Source of the DNA: Poteriospumella lacustris
Lineage: Eukaryota; Sar; Chrysophyceae; Chromulinales; Dinobryaceae
Direction of reading: 5' to 3'
Length of the DNA stretch: 64,000 bases
NCBI GenBank assembly: GCA_008000375.1
Contig: SMOI01000045.1
Location: forward strand, 62,001 to 126,000
Under the pieces are notes generated by a model that worked only from the letters and a program-made list of their open reading frames with translations, had not been told where the DNA came from and made no database searches. A program made the position numbers and the translations under genes. Below, one piece after another: positions 43,657-55,100 of the stretch (position 1 is its first letter; each line of letters opens with the position of its first letter).

Positions 43657-44171
43657 TTCCCTCGCGTGTCTTCCACAACGAAAACTTCTATCACGGTATA
43701 ACACACAACCTTGGTAGACCTGTCATCCTATTCCCTTCTCGCTTTGGTATCCGATATCTTTTGGTGGGTCAAAATGCGAAGCGAAAACAAACTTGCAACG
43801 CCAACGTACAACTGAGTCTCGTCTCATAATCACTCTATAGGACTAAGAGATAATAAGAAAACGTACACATCTCTCGGAAGCTTCGACGAGCGGCGATTTT
43901 TTTCAATCGTCGTCGCTCGGCTCAATCAAATGCAGAGACGCGGGCACTCTCTTGATGCCGTCGAGTAAGCTGCCATCGCCTTGTGCATTATCAAAATACA
44001 GTGGTTGAATAACAATCTAGTGTATCTATCTATTTCGTGGAGAGTGTGGGAGACAGTAAGACTCAGTCTATTGCTTTTTTCTGTTTATTTCGAAATACCT
44101 TGGCGACCTTCGTTGACTGCCAAGATACCCCCTACTGATTGCCGTTGACCTACCAGCAAAACTTTCAATTA
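43657..44171. promoter_or_regulatory. Divergent promoter region, mutarotase and CK2 beta
   Basis: 515 bp, AT-rich, between divergent starts. No gene. A TTG-led extension before 44172 lacks an ATG. Confidence 0.5.
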
Positions 44172-45272
44172 ATGCCTTCAAAAATGAGCTCATTAAACAA
44201 TAATGGTAGTGAGTTGGGACTAGAGGAAGATGCGGAAGAATTCTCGGAAGACTCGAACGGAGAGAATGAGGGAAATCTTCAAAGCGATAACGACGACAGC
44301 AGCGATGGCACGGCATCCGAAGACGAAGTTCCGTGGATTCTCTGGTTCATCACTATGAGAGGAAATGATTTCTTCTGTGAGGTGGAGGAGAGCTTCATCC
44401 AGGACGATTTCAACCTCACTGGTCTGTCGTCGCAAGTGCCGTACTACGACTACGCGTTGGACGTCATTCTGGACGTTGACATTTCTCATGGTATGCGACA
44501 TTTCCCCTATCATTGTTGATCTCTTGTTGCTCACTGTTCTGTTGAATATGCGGTGTCGCAGAACCCTTCACTGAGGACCAACACGAAATCATCGAGACCG
44601 CCGCCGAGGTCCTCTACGGCTTAATTCATGCGCGTTATATTCTAACTGCTGCGGGCATGCAGAAGATGGTGCGTTTTTGCTGTATTTTGAATCTTTCACA
44701 GGATGTTCATGAGCTAATCATTATTGTGTGCCGTTGTAGTATGAGAAGTTCCAAAACGTCGACTTCGGCAGGTGTCCGCGATCGTTCTGCCAGGGCCAAC
44801 CAGTGTTGCCCGTCGGCCTCTCTGACATTACCCGTGAATTCTCCGTGGAAGTTTTCTGTCCTCGCTGTCACGACACGTATCATCCACGCTCGTCCAAACA
44901 TTCGAACTTGGACGGTGCGTACTTCGGAACCACCTTCTGCCACTTGTTCCTTCTCACGCACCCGGACCTCATCGTCTCCAAGCCGGCTGAATCATACGTT
45001 CCTCGCATTTTTGGCTTCAGGATAAATGAGTCCAGTCCATACTACAAGATGCGGTAAGATCTGTTGCTTTGGTGAATCTCCCATCCGCCTGCTTCAACGT
45101 TTGCTTCCGTTCATCCAGCGAGCCGCCCCAACGCAAGAAATCGTCGCGCAGCAGTAGCGGTGCCTCTGGCAGCAACAAGGGCGAGAGTGGCTCCGGAAAG
45201 GAGTCAACGAAGAGCATCGAGGCGCCTCCTCTCCCGTCTCCGACGCCTGTCGCGACGAAACCTAATGCCTGA
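44172..45272 (+). CDS. CSNK2B: Casein kinase II regulatory (beta) subunit
   Basis: Four exons (44172-44490, 44562-44668, 44740-45053, 45119-45272) give 297 residues. The core is strongly conserved: [38 protein letters not shown], zinc-binding [18 protein letters not shown] and [11 protein letters not shown], and [22 protein letters not shown]2 beta dimerises through the zinc site and sets substrate choice for the CK2 kinase. Two additions stand out: an acidic N-terminal extension of about 45 residues ([17 protein letters not shown]) replaces the usual short MSSSEE start, and a C-terminal Ser/Lys/Gly tail of about 50 residues is encoded mostly by the last exon. Confidence 0.96.
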
Positions 45273-45423
45273 GAACTGTAATTGGTCGCCGTTGTCGAGG
45301 GCGCACATTGATTTGCACTTTTGATTTGTCTGTCGGCTGCGAATTGAAGACAACATTGCGGACGTCGCATTCTCGCATTTCTATATACATAACTACTCCA
45401 CACACACCCCTCTCTGAAAGGCG

Positions 45424-47313
45424 TTAGAAATCCTCCTCTTCCATGGCGGCGTACACCACATCCAACAGCCGCCCTGCCATGTCCGCGACCTCTTCGTTGC
45501 CGCAGGAGTACTGCGCATTCTCGATGTCCTCGGCGAGGTCGCTGTGGATAATCTCCCGAACGATGCGCAACCGCGCTTCTGACTCTTCGTAGACAAACAT
45601 CGACAGACGCAGGATGAAGAACAAGGACTCTTCGTCCGCGGTCTTGTCCTTGATCGTGCGCAAGAAACCGCCCAAGATCGACGGTGGATTGGGAGTGCCA
45701 ACGAGCCACTGACGCAACTGATTACGCATCGATGTCACCGTTGAGAAGAGCTCGCCGTGTTGTAAGAGCGACAATGGCTCCACCAGTCGATGCAGTACCA
45801 TGACGACGACGCACAGCAAATGTTCCGCTGACTTGCGCAGGATGGTGTCTCTCGAGTGCTGGCCGATGAGTTCCGTGACGCGTAGTTGCAGGGCAAGGAG
45901 ATCACCACCGAAACAACTGGCGATCGTGGTTTGTAAACCCAGTAAAACTTGCGCTTCTTGGTCCGCAGTCGCCGACAAGCGTCGCTGTTGCAACTCGAAC
46001 TCCTCCAGAACCGAGACCCACAAGCGCCACAGCGACTGCACGCAAGGGCAGCAGCGCCGTTAGCACGCGTGAACCACTCCACAGCAGAAAACACCGCACT
46101 TACCTGCAGCAAGGGCTTTGATCGCATCTCTTCTGATACGTACCTCTCCCAATAGAGAGTGGAAATTACCCCGACGATTGGAAGCAATGTGTTGATGAAG
46201 TGGTTCGCCTCCAGCTCGCCTGCCAGTCAGAGGGGAAGAGGTCACTTTACCGGAAACTCGGCAGCGATACACGCGGACAAACTTACCACCACAGAGATTG
46301 CTCAATACCCGCGCCACAAGAATAAGAACAGGTACTAGATGGGCGGGATACGTGGTCCGAAACAGTTGAATGAGATTGACCATAGATGCCCACAGCGGAG
46401 AGGTCGTCGCGAAAATGGCCGCGTCGGGCATTTTGGCGCTTACGTAGACCAAACACCACAACGCCTCCTCCACACACGCTACATCTGCGGCGGTATGTGT
46501 AAGAAAATGCAGTACTACTGCCGACGATTCTGAGAAAAGAGACATCAAAACGTCAGAGGCGATACAGTGGTGAGGAAACTGACGGGGAGGTTCACCTTGC
46601 ACGGCAGCCTCGCAGTAGCGGTCCACGGACATCCATCGCAGTACACCACAAAGGCAACGCAAATACGATGTGATATCTACATCGGTGGAAGGTAGCGTTC
46701 CATTGGTAATGGCACCGCTAGCTGCCTTCAGCTGTTCGGTTGTCGCAGAGAAGATATCAGCGAAACTCATGACCTGGGTGCAGCAGTCATGACTTTCGTT
46801 GACGAAAATCGCCAGCAACTCAGCAATGGCTCCCCGCAGACTCCATGGCAGCTCTGCGTTGATATATAGCCCAGCCAACAATGGTGTTACCTTCACAATC
46901 GATGAAATACGTTCACTGTAGTCCGCGACGAACAGAGCCAATGATCTGAACCAAAGTCGTCAGCGAAACAAAATACACATTAGCGAAGGCATCAACACTA
47001 ATTACCTAATAAATTGCTCCTTTCCCTCCAGTGTGGGCTGAGACAACTGCTCTTCAACTCGCCGAATGGACTCCGAACTTAGCCCACCCTCTTCGTCAGT
47101 TGTCTACAAACTGCGTGGTCACAATCTATGGGAGGCATATGAACGATCAGCGCTTCCAGCACTTACAATGTCCAATGGAGTTATTCCTCGCTTGGAAAGC
47201 AGCGTGCTGGATCTTTGCGTCTTCTGGCGCTGTAAATTCTCCATCAACTTCTTGTCGTGGTACTTTCCGCCCGACAGAGTGGTGGCCTTAAAGCGCGTCT
47301 TTCGGTGATCCAT
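45424..47313 (-). CDS. Importin-alpha-like armadillo protein
   Basis: Five exons (47167-47313, 47006-47103, 46287-46945, 46104-46219, 45424-46035) join in frame to 543 residues, the length of importin alpha. The first 45 residues look like an importin-beta-binding domain (RKTRFKATTL; KYHDKKLMENLQRQKTQRSS). Helical ARM-like repeats follow (LPWSLRGAIAELLAIFVN; VEEALWCLVYVSAK; ILVARVLSNLCGG; NTLLPIVGVISTLYWERY) and the end is acidic (VVYAAMEEEDF). The usual Trp-x-x-x-Asn pairs that bind nuclear localisation signals are mostly not recognisable, so it may be a divergent importin-alpha relative, for example TMCO6-like. Introns are short and canonical. Confidence 0.7.
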
Positions 47314-47673
47314 TTCTGCCTCCCAAAGTCCAAACAACACAACACGTCTATTCCTTGCACGTAGAATTGCAATGTGTTCGCTCTACGAAGACGAATAAGC
47401 GGTAAGTGACACGATTCGCGGAAGTTGCATCGGCGGCGCTCTTTCCTGGGCGATCTGACGGCAAAACTGCAGTCGGATGCTATCAGATGGATCTATTTTA
47501 ACCTGTAAACCACGCTGTACAGGATGGGGCAGAGGGGGGCCAAAGCCCCGTGACCATGGCCACTGGAGGGACCATACGGGATGGAAAATTAAACTTAGCG
47601 GCTGGGTACTTAAAAATCTAACAAGAAATCAAAAAAAACAAAGGAGACACTCTGCTCGTCGCAGCGCATTCCT
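47314..47673. other. Intergenic region
   Basis: 360 bp between two minus-strand genes, including an A-rich run near 47620-47645 and a GGGGCC-AAA-GCCCC palindrome near 47535. No gene. Confidence 0.5.
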
Positions 47674-48996
47674 TTAATGGTGATCGGCGTATTGGTCAGG
47701 GTACTTGCTGATGTGCTCAAGCAACTCCTGCTCCTGCTTGACGATGTGGTGAGGCTTCTCGTTGTAAACATCAACAAACATCAATGGCAACGCAGGCTTG
47801 GCCTTTTGTTCGGCGGTTTCCATGGCGTGAAGAACGGCAGAGCGTTCCTTGTCGCGCAAGGCAGCATCTTGCTCGGCATTCCACCAGCCCTTCGATTCCA
47901 TGTATTTGCGGAAACGATCGACAGGATCTTGCTCATCTTGCCACATCTTAATTTCCTCGGAACTTCTGTAACGAGTGGAGTCATCAGAAGTGGAGTGATG
48001 GCCCTGACGGTAGGACATGGCCTCAATGAGGACTGGTACAGACTTCTCCAAGGCAAGCTTTCTGGCGGCCTCGGTAGCAGCCTTGACGGCAAACAGATCG
48101 TTTCCATCCACACGAATAGCATGCATACCATAACCAGCAGCTCTGGAAGCGATACCATCACCTCTGAATTGATCAGCGACAGGGGTAGAAATGGCGTAGC
48201 CGTTGTTGCGGCAGAAGAAAACCATAGGAACATCCAAAGTGGAGGCGAAGTTCAAGGCGGCGTGGAAGTCGCCCTCACTTGCAGCACCCTCGCCAAAATA
48301 GCAGATGGAGATGGAGTCTTCCTTCAGAAGCTTCTTCGCGTAGGCGGCACCAACCGCTTGGGGGATTTGCGTCGCAAGTGGAGAAGAAATTGTCTGATAG
48401 TTCAATGCACGAGAGCCATAGTGGACAGGCATCTGACGGCCCTTTCCGCGGTCGGACTCATTGCTAAAGCACTGATCGGCAGTTTGTTGCAGGGTGAAGC
48501 CTCTCCACAACAGAACACCTTGCTCTCTGTACTGGGCGAACACCATGTCGTTGGGGCTCAAGGCCGCGGCGGAACCTGAGCGTTGAAATGAAAAAGATGT
48601 TAATAAACCTTCCCAATTTCCTCAATTTTGACAAGGAATGGACCTACCAATATGGATGGCTTCCTCTCCGTTGGCTTGCATGTAAAACGAAATACGGCCT
48701 TGGCGCTGAGCGTTGTAGAAGATGTCATCCAAGTTCTGAATTCGGACCATCATCTGGTACATCTTCAACGCCTCCTCCTCGCTAATTTGGGGCTCAGGAA
48801 CACCCTCGACAATCTTGCCGGAGGGTTCCATGACTCGGAACACCGGCCATTTGGGCCAATCCAAAGTATTCACAATGTTGGCACTGTGAGTGACAGGAAG
48901 CGGGCCAATCGCGGTGGTAATGGTGCTACCAGTCGCAGTGGCCGTAGACAAGCGGCGTGCAAGCACTCTAGGAGCGGAGAACAACACCTTCCTCAT
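47674..48996 (-). CDS. BCKDHA: 2-oxoisovalerate dehydrogenase E1 alpha subunit, mitochondrial
   Basis: Two exons (48648-48996 and 47674-48575) encode 416 residues. A basic presequence (MRKVLFSAPRVLARRLSTATA) leads to the E1 alpha core. The thiamine diphosphate/Mg motif is GEGAASEGDFHAALNFASTLDVPMVF followed by NNGYAISTP. The regulatory loop YRQGHHSTSDDSTRYRS keeps the serine phosphorylated by BCKD kinase in animals. Other signatures are GRISFYMQANGEEAIHIG at the splice, QYREQGVLLWRGF, and HYGSRALNYQTISSPLATQIPQAVG. The complex decarboxylates branched-chain 2-oxoacids from Leu, Ile and Val. The protein ends DQYADHH. The ATG at 48994-48996 is the first in frame. Confidence 0.96.
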
Positions 48997-49438
48997 CTTC
49001 AATATATAATGAATCCAACTACAACTTCCGCGCGAACGTGGACGCGCAACACGCGGAGCTTGTGGATGATGTGTGCCACAGAATCATTCGTACTAAATCT
49101 TTCCTTTCAACCACTACTATTTATCCAGTAGTAGTGATACAAATATGTACATATTCTGGATTTCCGTTTTGCGGCCTGTCGCCTCTCGTCGCTTTTGGGG
49201 TTTTGGACTCGGCCGCTTCTGGATCGTCGTCGACGATCATCAATCGACCTTGTCAACGAGAAGACGCCGTGGGTTTTGGATTGTCTTCGACCTCCGCAGC
49301 AGAGTGAAATAATCACTTTTGTCTCCAACGTCGGATTCTGCCATTTTGGTTTCATCGTATTGGTAAGTGTGTATAAAGTGAGGCATCGTTGACTTCTGCT
49401 TTTTTCAAACTTTTGGTGGTGTAAACTTTCAGACCACA
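48997..49438. promoter_or_regulatory. Divergent promoter region, BCKDHA and GYF protein
   Basis: 442 bp between divergent starts. No coding region or clear element. Confidence 0.5.
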
Positions 49439-51947
49439 ATGTCGGAACCAGCTGCCCCAGCTCAAGACACTAAAAGACGCCTTGCACCGCAAGTCTCCTT
49501 CAAGCCAGACCCTACCTATGAGAATGGCAAGAAGTCAAGCTCCGATGCTCCCCGGAAATCTGGTATGTTGTTCCAGCATGTGAAGTTGTTCGCTTTGTTC
49601 TAACATGCTTTGCTCATCGTCTTACAGTGATCAGATTTACCCGTGAGGTCCTCATCGCCAAGAGAAAGCCAAATACTCCCATGCCTTGCATGTCCCACTT
49701 GACGGACATCGTTTCCGAAACAGCCTACGATCCCGTGTGTTTCGAAACCTTGGAACCGGAAGATGTTATTCGTATTTGGAACTCTGCGAAGGTTCCCCAC
49801 GATGGTTCTCGTGGACGAGGCCGTTCGCGCACAAACAGAGGTATACTTTCTTTGCTCTTTGTTGGAAGGCCAACTGACTCATGCTGCTTTCAAACAGGCG
49901 ACGACGACAACGATCATCGCGGCAACGATACAAAGGATCTGTGGGATGCGGAAGACTCCAGTGCTTTCGATGGTAAGCCTTTCGACTTCTCCCAGGTCGC
50001 CGAAAACTCGGAGAAGTTTAGATCAGAGCTGGACAACATGAAGCGTGGCAAGCACGCCATGATGGAAGATCCCTACAAAGTCGAGGAGATCGACATGGAT
50101 TCGCTTATCAACAACAAGGTTGAAGTGGCACCGAAGGCCCCCGAACCTGTCAAGGTCGAGCCTGTGCCCGAGCCGAGAACCACTAAAATCGAATTCAGTT
50201 CGCTTCTTTCCTCCACGACCACCGAGCCATTCTTGGCGTTCAATGCCCCCTTCTCTACCGCTTCCACGGCACCAACGTCATCATCTCTCCTTTCGAAGAT
50301 TGGAGTCACTCTTGAACCAGAGGCACCCAAGCGTCCAGTTGAATGGTTCTATCGTGACCCATCGAACAGCACTCAAGGTCCTTTCTCGCAAGCGACGATG
50401 CGTCAGTGGAACAAGGACGGCTACTTCCCCGAAGACCTCCCCATCCAGCTCGGTGGCTGGTCCAAGTTCCACCAGTTCAAGGAGGTGTTCCCCGATATGA
50501 AGAACGCCTTCAACATCGTGCCATCGGAGCCTTTGCCCATCCTTCCGGGTTTGGGTTCTCTCTCATTGGGAGCGCCCGCTCCTGTTGTCCCCGCTGCCAA
50601 GTCCGTTGCGGCGGCACCCGTCGTAGCAGCTCCTGAGCCAGTTCCCACTCCTGTCGTTGCGACCAAGTCCGCTGTGGCTGCAGAAGCGCCAAAGGCCGCC
50701 CAATCGTCAAAAGCGACTCCTGCTGAATCCGCTTCCCAGCAAAACAAGATCGTCGCCGATGTGGACCGCAGCAACATCGCGAAGAAATTCCTCGGTCTCT
50801 CACAGGCCGAAGCGCCTGCCCCCAAGGTGGAGGTGCCTCAAGACGAGCCCCGTCAACAAAAGAAATCGGAAGGCCGCAAGAACCAGCGCGCAGAGAAGGA
50901 GCAACACCAAGCCGCTTCGAAGGCTGCGGAGTCCGCTCCTGCTTCGCAACACTCGCAGCCAACCGATGCCAAGCCCAAGGGCTGGAACAAGGACGGCGAG
51001 CAGAAGCCCAAGGCGCCATCGTCCACCAATTTGTTGGAGATTCAGAACGAGCAGCGTGTTGCTGGTTCTCAGTCGCCCAAGCCTGTGGAAGTCGCTACGT
51101 CGTCATCCTCCGCCGCGCCCTCGACGGCCAGCATCCAGTTGAAGTCCTTCCTCGGCATCAACGCCAGCAAAGCTCTTGGTATGAACAACGGCCCCAAGGG
51201 ATGGTCTAACGTCGCGGCTCCTGAGGCTGCCGTCGCCTCCACGTCGTCGAAGTCGCTGCAAGAGATCATGAGCGAGGAAATGTCGCAGAAGAAGACGGTC
51301 GAGGAAGTGGTTGTCCCCGTGGTTCGCAGCCAGCCCAATTCGTGGGCTTCGAAGGCTGCCAAGTCCAGTGGATTGAACCCTACCGTTCATACCACTGTGC
51401 CAACGGTTCTCGCACGAGGTGCCATTCCGCCTGCGCCTTCAGTGACGGTACCTTCGCGTACATCGTCCGCGAGTGCTGAGGCTCTCACGCCTCCGGCTGC
51501 TCCGGCCAGATCGACCAGTGCACAAGCCGCCAGCCGTGGCCCCGCGAAGTCCGACTTCGGAGGAAAGGGCATGAGTCGAGAGATGGCCGAGTGGTGCTCG
51601 GCACAGCTGCGTCGTTTGAATGCGTCGGAAGATGCGATGGGCGTGCTCGACTACTGCTTGTCGATCAAGTCGTCGGTGGACATCCGCGAGACTCTGTCGA
51701 CCTATTTCGGCTCGAGTCCTCAGGTGAGTTTTCCCGCAATTTGTGCTCGATATTGTGTATGCATTTAACACTGCTGTTTCGTCTGTCCCAGGTCACCAAC
51801 TTCGCCTCGGAATTCATCCGCTTCAAAGAAGAAGGCAAGCGACCGACGTCGGATACAGGGGCATCGAGCGCTGTCGATGCGAAGCGCGCCTCCGCTCAGT
51901 CGAACAACAATAATGCTGCCGCGCAGAAGCGAAGAACTGGAAAGTAA
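49439..51947 (+). CDS. GYF-domain protein (GIGYF-like, translation repressor)
   Basis: Four exons (49439-49562, 49628-49840, 49898-51723, 51792-51947) give 772 residues. The GYF domain is clear near residues 275-325 (VEWFYRDPSNSTQGPFSQAT, then WNKDGYFPEDLPIQ), the fold that binds proline-rich ligands. The N-terminal part has VIRFTREVLIAKRK followed by CFETLEPEDVIRIWN, reminiscent of eIF4E/4EHP-binding leaders (the start resembles 4E-T/GIGYF). The C-terminal part (REMAEWCSAQLRRL; DYCLSIKSSVDIRETLSTYFG; TNFASEFIRFKEEGK) matches the GIGYF C-terminal helical region. Long Ala/Pro/Ser-rich linkers fill the rest. The second intron (49841-49897, 57 bp) is a multiple of three with no stop, so retention would also be in frame. 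Confidence 0.82.
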
Positions 51948-52168
51948 ATCGTTCCCCTAACTGACCGTCCACTGAGGATCAAATCGATTTGAGTTGCATT
52001 GCATTGTGGCTTTGAGTGCTTTGTTTGGTATGACGTTTGGTTACAATTCTATCGGGAAACCTTCTTCTGTCGCCAGCGAAAAGGAAGACAAACAAGAATA
52101 CAGCGATCAGAGAAGCAGATGTGCGTGCCGTGGATCGGGAGATCGTGACATGACAACGTTATCGCACT
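51948..52168. other. Convergent intergenic region
   Basis: 221 bp between the GYF gene (+) and the myosin gene (-). Nothing notable. Confidence 0.5.
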
Positions 52169-55100
52169 TTAACTGCGAGAGGTGATCATGTCCAGCTGAG
52201 CACGCAGCTGCTCGAGCTGTTCGAGCGCTTCTTCTTTGTCGATGAGAATTTGCTCCAAGCGCTTTCCAAGCTGCAAGCGCACCATGGTATCTTGCTTCAT
52301 GAGATTGTCCTTCTCCTTCAACTTCAACTCGAATTCTTGCAGGTTCTTCTTCAGCGACGTGATTTGTTCGTCCTTCTCGGCCAGATCGTTGTTCATGAAG
52401 ACCATCTGCAACTTCGTCTTCTGCACCACTTCCTTCTCCTCTTGTAGAGATTTTTGAAGAGCTCTGACAGTCATTGTCGATACACCGTCGTCCGCAGCCT
52501 AAAGAGCAGCAAATGATACAGTAAGAAACATCCCACACCCTCATTTCGGCAAAACCAAACGAACCTTCAGAGGCTCGGGAGCCACCGCCACAGAAGCGGG
52601 AACTTCTGTGGATTGCACCGTGGAGCTGTTCAAACTCTTGTGAATCATGGTTTCGCGCACTGACGGGCGACGTGCCACACGTTGAAGATACAATGGATTC
52701 GAGGACTCGAAAGGTGTCGCCGAGGACGTCGCGGTGGGTGCCGCAGTCAGTGCAGCACGGATCTCCGATTTGGCCGCTGGCGTCAATGCGCTGCCGGAGC
52801 TGCTCAAGTTCACCGACGACGCTGCCACGATCGCCCTACACAGAATGTCGCGTCAAGAAACTCCGCGCGATACGCAATTGTTGATCTCGGCTTACCTGAT
52901 CTTGCTTAGCATCACGTTGCGTTCGTCACGGCTGGCAAACTTCAATACCACCACCCGCGTTCCCGACGACTCCTTCGCAATTATCGTCAACAACAAATTT
53001 GGCTCCGCTTCCGTCTTGAGCTCAGCACCGGGCAAGCACTCCGTAATCTCGGCAAGTTTCAGAGGCAAAACGTCGATGCGATTGTTAAACAAGCCAAATG
53101 CACGTCTGACAACGCAATAAATGGACGGGGTAAGCCAAGAAACCGTGAAAAACATGCGATTGTGAGCAGTACCTTTGCTGAACGTTCAAGAATTGGATGC
53201 AGGTGCCTGCAGTATCCAGTTTCACGGTCACATCCGCTTGTGTGACCTTTTGGCCTTCCCACAGAATAGCTTTCACTCCCTATATGAACAGTAAAGGCGA
53301 AGCAGCCCTTAGCAATGAATAAAAATGGAAATAGTAAGCAATGCGCTGTACATACCTTGACGAGCTCCATCTTCCACTTCTCGAGGTTCTTCTCGACGCT
53401 TTGCAATGCAGCGGTTTCAACCGACGCGATCGAGGCGTGACTGGCGACGTTATTCAAGGAGCCACTGGATGCCGCCAAACTTTGACCGTCCTGGACGCTT
53501 CCCGATTCGCTGGTATCGTCGTCCTCGGCGTCCCAATTGGAAATCCACGAACTGGTAGGAGCAGGGACAGGCAATTCAACGATTTCGCTTTTCGGTTCTG
53601 GAGCAGCGGCCAACGGCGCTCCGGGTCTCTCCGTGGCGTCTTTCATGAAGCGCGCACTGCCACGACGCTGGCGAGCAGCAATATGGTCCAAAGGTCGCTT
53701 TTTGGCCAGTTCAACACGAAGGCGATCTTCATCCTCCTTCGCACGTTGGAGCTCCCGCTTCAAGTTTTCGATGGCCGAGAGGTGCTCGATGTTGGTTCCA
53801 CGCAAGCGAGACACTTCAGCCTGGAGCAACTCGTTCGCTTGTTTGTAGTCTTCGAGGTGCGCCATCTTCGCAGGGGTAAGAGCTGCGACACCATTCTGGG
53901 CACGAACAGGAGAATGAATGTCACCCAGAGGAGGTAATGACGCACGCATATCGCCGGCTGAACTGCGGCGAGAGTTTCTCCGGTGCGGAGCAACTTCGTG
54001 TGGCGCTGGCGAGTGTGGGCTTCCATCTTCATCGATTTTGGATCGGCATTTGTAACACAATGCAGGCGAGGGCTCGGGTGGTGGCGGCGGTAGCACTTGT
54101 ACTCGGGTTTCTGCTTCCTCGCGCAATTTAGCCTCGGTACGCAACAACTCTTCCAGTTCCACGACTCTGGTTTTGAACTGCTCCAACTCAGCTTTGTTCG
54201 AAGCCAAGAGATTCTCTTGAGCCTTTCGTACAAACTCTTGTTCCATGCGCACGCGCTCTTCGGCGGCTCGCGCTTTCAGTTCCTCGATTTCGCGCTTGAG
54301 TGTCTCATTATTCTCTTGAAGTTTGCCCAGGTCCTTAGCCTCTGTGCGCAATTTCCGCAAAAGATGTTTCGCATGGACAATACGCTGCTTTCCTTGCAAC
54401 TTCACAATCGCACGGCGAAGTTTCCAATAGCTCCTGCGCTGAACCACCATACGCAGATTCTTCGCGATCTTTTTGGCGGCTCGCTCCCGTCGGATTTGGT
54501 CGAACGCGCGAGACAAAATTCGCCGACGAGCATGCGACTGCAAAATCGTGACCGCAAAGAGAAAGTTGGTGAAGCGCTTTCTCGTGATATAGCAGCGCAC
54601 CAGAGACTGGATCGTCAGGGCCGCCTTGGTATGACGGATGTTTTGCGCAATCCGTCTAGCCACACTACCACGATACATCCGTTGGATCAGGCGCACCGCA
54701 TATTTGGCATTCTTGAACCAGCTGCGATATCTACAAGAGCGATAGAAACTCTGCAGCTGTACCGCTCCAAAGTGCACACAGCGGTATCTGCTCGTCTCCA
54801 AAAAGTCGTGGCACTCTTTGCGCAGAAACAACTTGGTGAGTCCCACTTGGAAGCCGTCCATTCCGATGGAGCCTCGGAAGTCAAAAGAGTATCGTTCCAA
54901 CTTCGACTGGCGCTCGGTTGAAGAAACAATCGTATTGATAGCGGAAACAAAATCACCACAGTACGACTTGTAGCAGGTCGGAGCTTCGGGCAGCCGCGCG
55001 TGAACGAGCATTTTATAGCGGCGATAGAACTCTTCGTGCGCCAACCGAACAGGGAATCCTGACCGAGCCACACGCACAGCCTCGAGCACACCACCGTAGC

